From the NCBI RefSeq assembly GCF_040939455.1, contig NC_134116.1, forward strand, positions 68,448,400 to 68,512,399: a DNA stretch of 64,000 nucleotides. Direction: 5' to 3'. Positions 62,050 through 64,000 of this stretch are shown one piece after another. The notes beneath the pieces were generated by a model. That model searched no databases, had not been told where the DNA came from, and worked only from the letters and a program-made list of their open reading frames with translations. Position numbers and translations under genes: made by a program. Position 1 is the stretch's first letter; each line of letters opens with the position of its first letter. Source of the DNA: Microcebus murinus (taxonomy: Eukaryota; Chordata; Mammalia; Primates; Cheirogaleidae).

Positions 62050-62655
62050 CTAGGTCTGAGGGAGTCTCAGGGTCTGAACACTATCACCCCCATGGACACA
62101 AATATTTTGATTCTCTTGTCATTAAGTGAGAGCCTCTATGCTCTCCTCTGATATTTGAGCTGACCTGTGGCAACTTCAACCACTAGCATAAACAGAAGAT
62201 GGCCATGCGCACTTGGCATTAGCTCCTAGAGGACCATGCCTATTCTGCATTGTTTGCTATCACTGAGCTGTCATATAAGAAGTCCAGCTACTCTTAGACC
62301 ACTATGTTGGAGAAGCCACAGCGAGGCACTCTGGTCAACAGTGCCAATGGAGCTCAGCTTTTCCATCATCCTTGCCAATGTGCTAGATATATGAGTGAAG
62401 AAACCACTGTGGCAGTGGATCCTCCAGTCCGAGGGATTCTAGCTGGCAGCTGGCAGTGATTGAAATCACCCCAGCCCTTCTGGTCTCCCCAGTGGAGGCC
62501 ACAGACATCATGGAACAGTGTGGCTTGATTATAAGCGATTTCTATTGTGCACTATTTGAATCCTTGACTCACAGAAACCATGAGTGTATTACAGTGGTTG
62601 CTATTTTATGCCACTACATTTGGAGCGACGTGTTAGGCAGCAATAGATAACTTGA
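62050..62655 (+). repeat. LTR-like remnant (MaLR/ERVL type suspected)
   Basis: Distinct from its AT-rich surroundings. Ends with 'gttaggcagcaatagataac' and contains 'tgatatttgagctgacctg', 'agccacagcgaggcactctg' and 'tatgccactacatttgga', wording common near the ends of MaLR-like repeats. No coding part; family uncertain. Confidence 0.45.
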
Positions 62656-64000
62656 ACACACAGAAAAATTAACTGAGCATCTTCCCTTCCTTTCTACTTT
62701 CTCAAAGTAGAAATGTGTAAAATGCGGGTCAACCTGGGCAAAGATTTGTTTATTCTTCTCAATTACTCTCTGGCTATTAATTTCATAAGAGTAAGAAGAA
62801 AAAACTGTACAAAAATCTGACACATAGTAAAAATACATGTTGATAGATGTTTAAATAGAAGTGAATGTTTATATAATCACAATTATAAATACATTATCAA
62901 AAATTGATAAAATATAATAATCTCTCATGCTGAAGAATTATTAATTTACCAACCTCTATGGATTTACACTGCTTGGCTATTTAAGTTCTTTTTTAAATTC
63001 TACCAGTACTATCATCTCCCACCCCAAATAATGATTTCCCTACCACATTTTAGTTTGCGTATGAATTTCAGACAGTGCTAGTACACATTTAAGCCATTAT
63101 AATGAATATGTTACTGTTTGTTATTACTTTAATCAATGTCTGCATACTGAAGAGCTTATTTTACTTCAATCAAAAATAATTTGCTAATGGCAAAAATATT
63201 CAGTTCTGTGTGCATATGTATTTCTATCAAGTTGAAAAATAGATTCAAAGAATTGTAGATTCTTTTCTCATTTAAAGGCCAAAGCTACCATACTATTAAT
63301 ACTATAGGCCTTTTGTTATTGAATAAGAACCATAACATTAGTCTCTGTGTCCACTTAAATAATTCCCATGTCCCATCCTCACCCCTGAACTTTCTCTAAT
63401 GAATCATTTTTTGTTGTTCATTGTATATATACTAGGCAGCTATGACATCTAAACCTCTTTTTAGGTCATACATATACACATGGCCTGAGGTCTTGTAATT
63501 CACCTAATTCCACTTTTTCCACAAGTATGTGTGTCTCTGGGGAAAAGAATAAAAATATAAAGAATGCTGCACATTTGTTAACATAAAAAGAAGACCAGGT
63601 CTTTTCCATTTTTTCCTCACAGTACTAACACAGTACTCCAAGGTTGATTTGCTTCTAAGACAATGGTAATGGATAAAAATCTTCATCATCTGCATACATC
63701 TTAGAGAAGAGAGTGAGTGAGGAAAGAGTGAGTGAGGAAAGCAGAAACCCTCATGATATATGGGGAGAACAAGAAGAAAGAATCTGTAATGGTCACAATA
63801 TTCAATCTCTGCATCGAAATTCATCACATAACATCACTATCTGGAGAAGTGGTGAAACATAGTTTATTTTAGAACAAAATTCTATGTCTTTGAGGACAGT
63901 AGAAAGATCATGACTGAAAAATGAGGAATAATCCAAATTTCTGGCACTTTCCAGAAAAGAAGCTTCTCAAATGTAGAGAGAAAGCATTTACAGACCACCC
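62656..64000. other. Intergenic DNA, nothing identified
   Basis: AT-rich. A 15-bp unit starting GAGTGAGTGAGG is present twice in tandem at 63711-63740. The 107-codon minus-strand frame at 63504-63827 has no recognisable protein feature. Confidence 0.5.

Overview
The window is mammalian nuclear DNA. It holds the 3' half of one multi-exon gene, TRPC4 (a canonical transient receptor potential cation channel), on the + strand, followed by about 28 kb of gene-free, repeat-rich flanking DNA. Alu SINEs place it in a primate. Two of the three full-length Alus (24931 and 57656) carry an extra A-rich linker segment ('ccaactaaa...agaaaaaattag' type) that I associate with lemur and loris Alus, so a strepsirrhine, probably a lemur, is the best guess. 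This species call rests on repeat recognition and was not tested by alignment.

Layout. 1-3743: a LINE-1 on the minus strand, cut by the left window edge, with a complete 5'UTR, an intact 330-codon ORF1 and an ORF2 that stays open to the edge. It lies in a TRPC4 intron, antisense to the gene. 3744-9128: the rest of that intron, with L2 remnants and one Alu. 9129-34793: six TRPC4 coding exons (9129-9442, 16832-17027, 20612-20806, 32407-32448, 32578-32667, 34071-34793). They join in frame into the last 519 residues of the protein: S4 to S6, the pore, the TRP box and the C-terminal tail ending in the PDZ ligand VTTRL. Counting back from a 977-residue protein puts the landmark residues (C549/C554, G577, I617, N621, TRP box) at their published numbers, which supports the exon calls. 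The last exon contains an internal GT...AG segment of exactly 252 nt (84 codons). This is the alternative intron that separates the TRPC4 alpha and beta isoforms. 34794 to about 35640: 3'UTR with several AATAAA signals.

35641-64000: intergenic DNA with no gene I can support. It is filled with repeats of many ages: MIR and L2 fragments, hAT-type elements, a nearly full-length Tigger DNA transposon (41218-43486), several old L1 fragments, a MaLR LTR next to an (AC)26 tract, a long CT/TA microsatellite, an Alu with clear target-site duplications, and an LTR-like block with a TATA box and poly(A) signal that appears to split an older MIR. In human, POSTN lies beyond the TRPC4 3' end, so this spacer probably leads toward POSTN; that is inference.

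I found no RNA gene, CRISPR array or new multi-gene system. The most interesting items are the intron inside the last TRPC4 exon, the apparently young L1 whose 5'UTR antisense strand points at the channel-core exons, and the LTR-in-MIR insertion.
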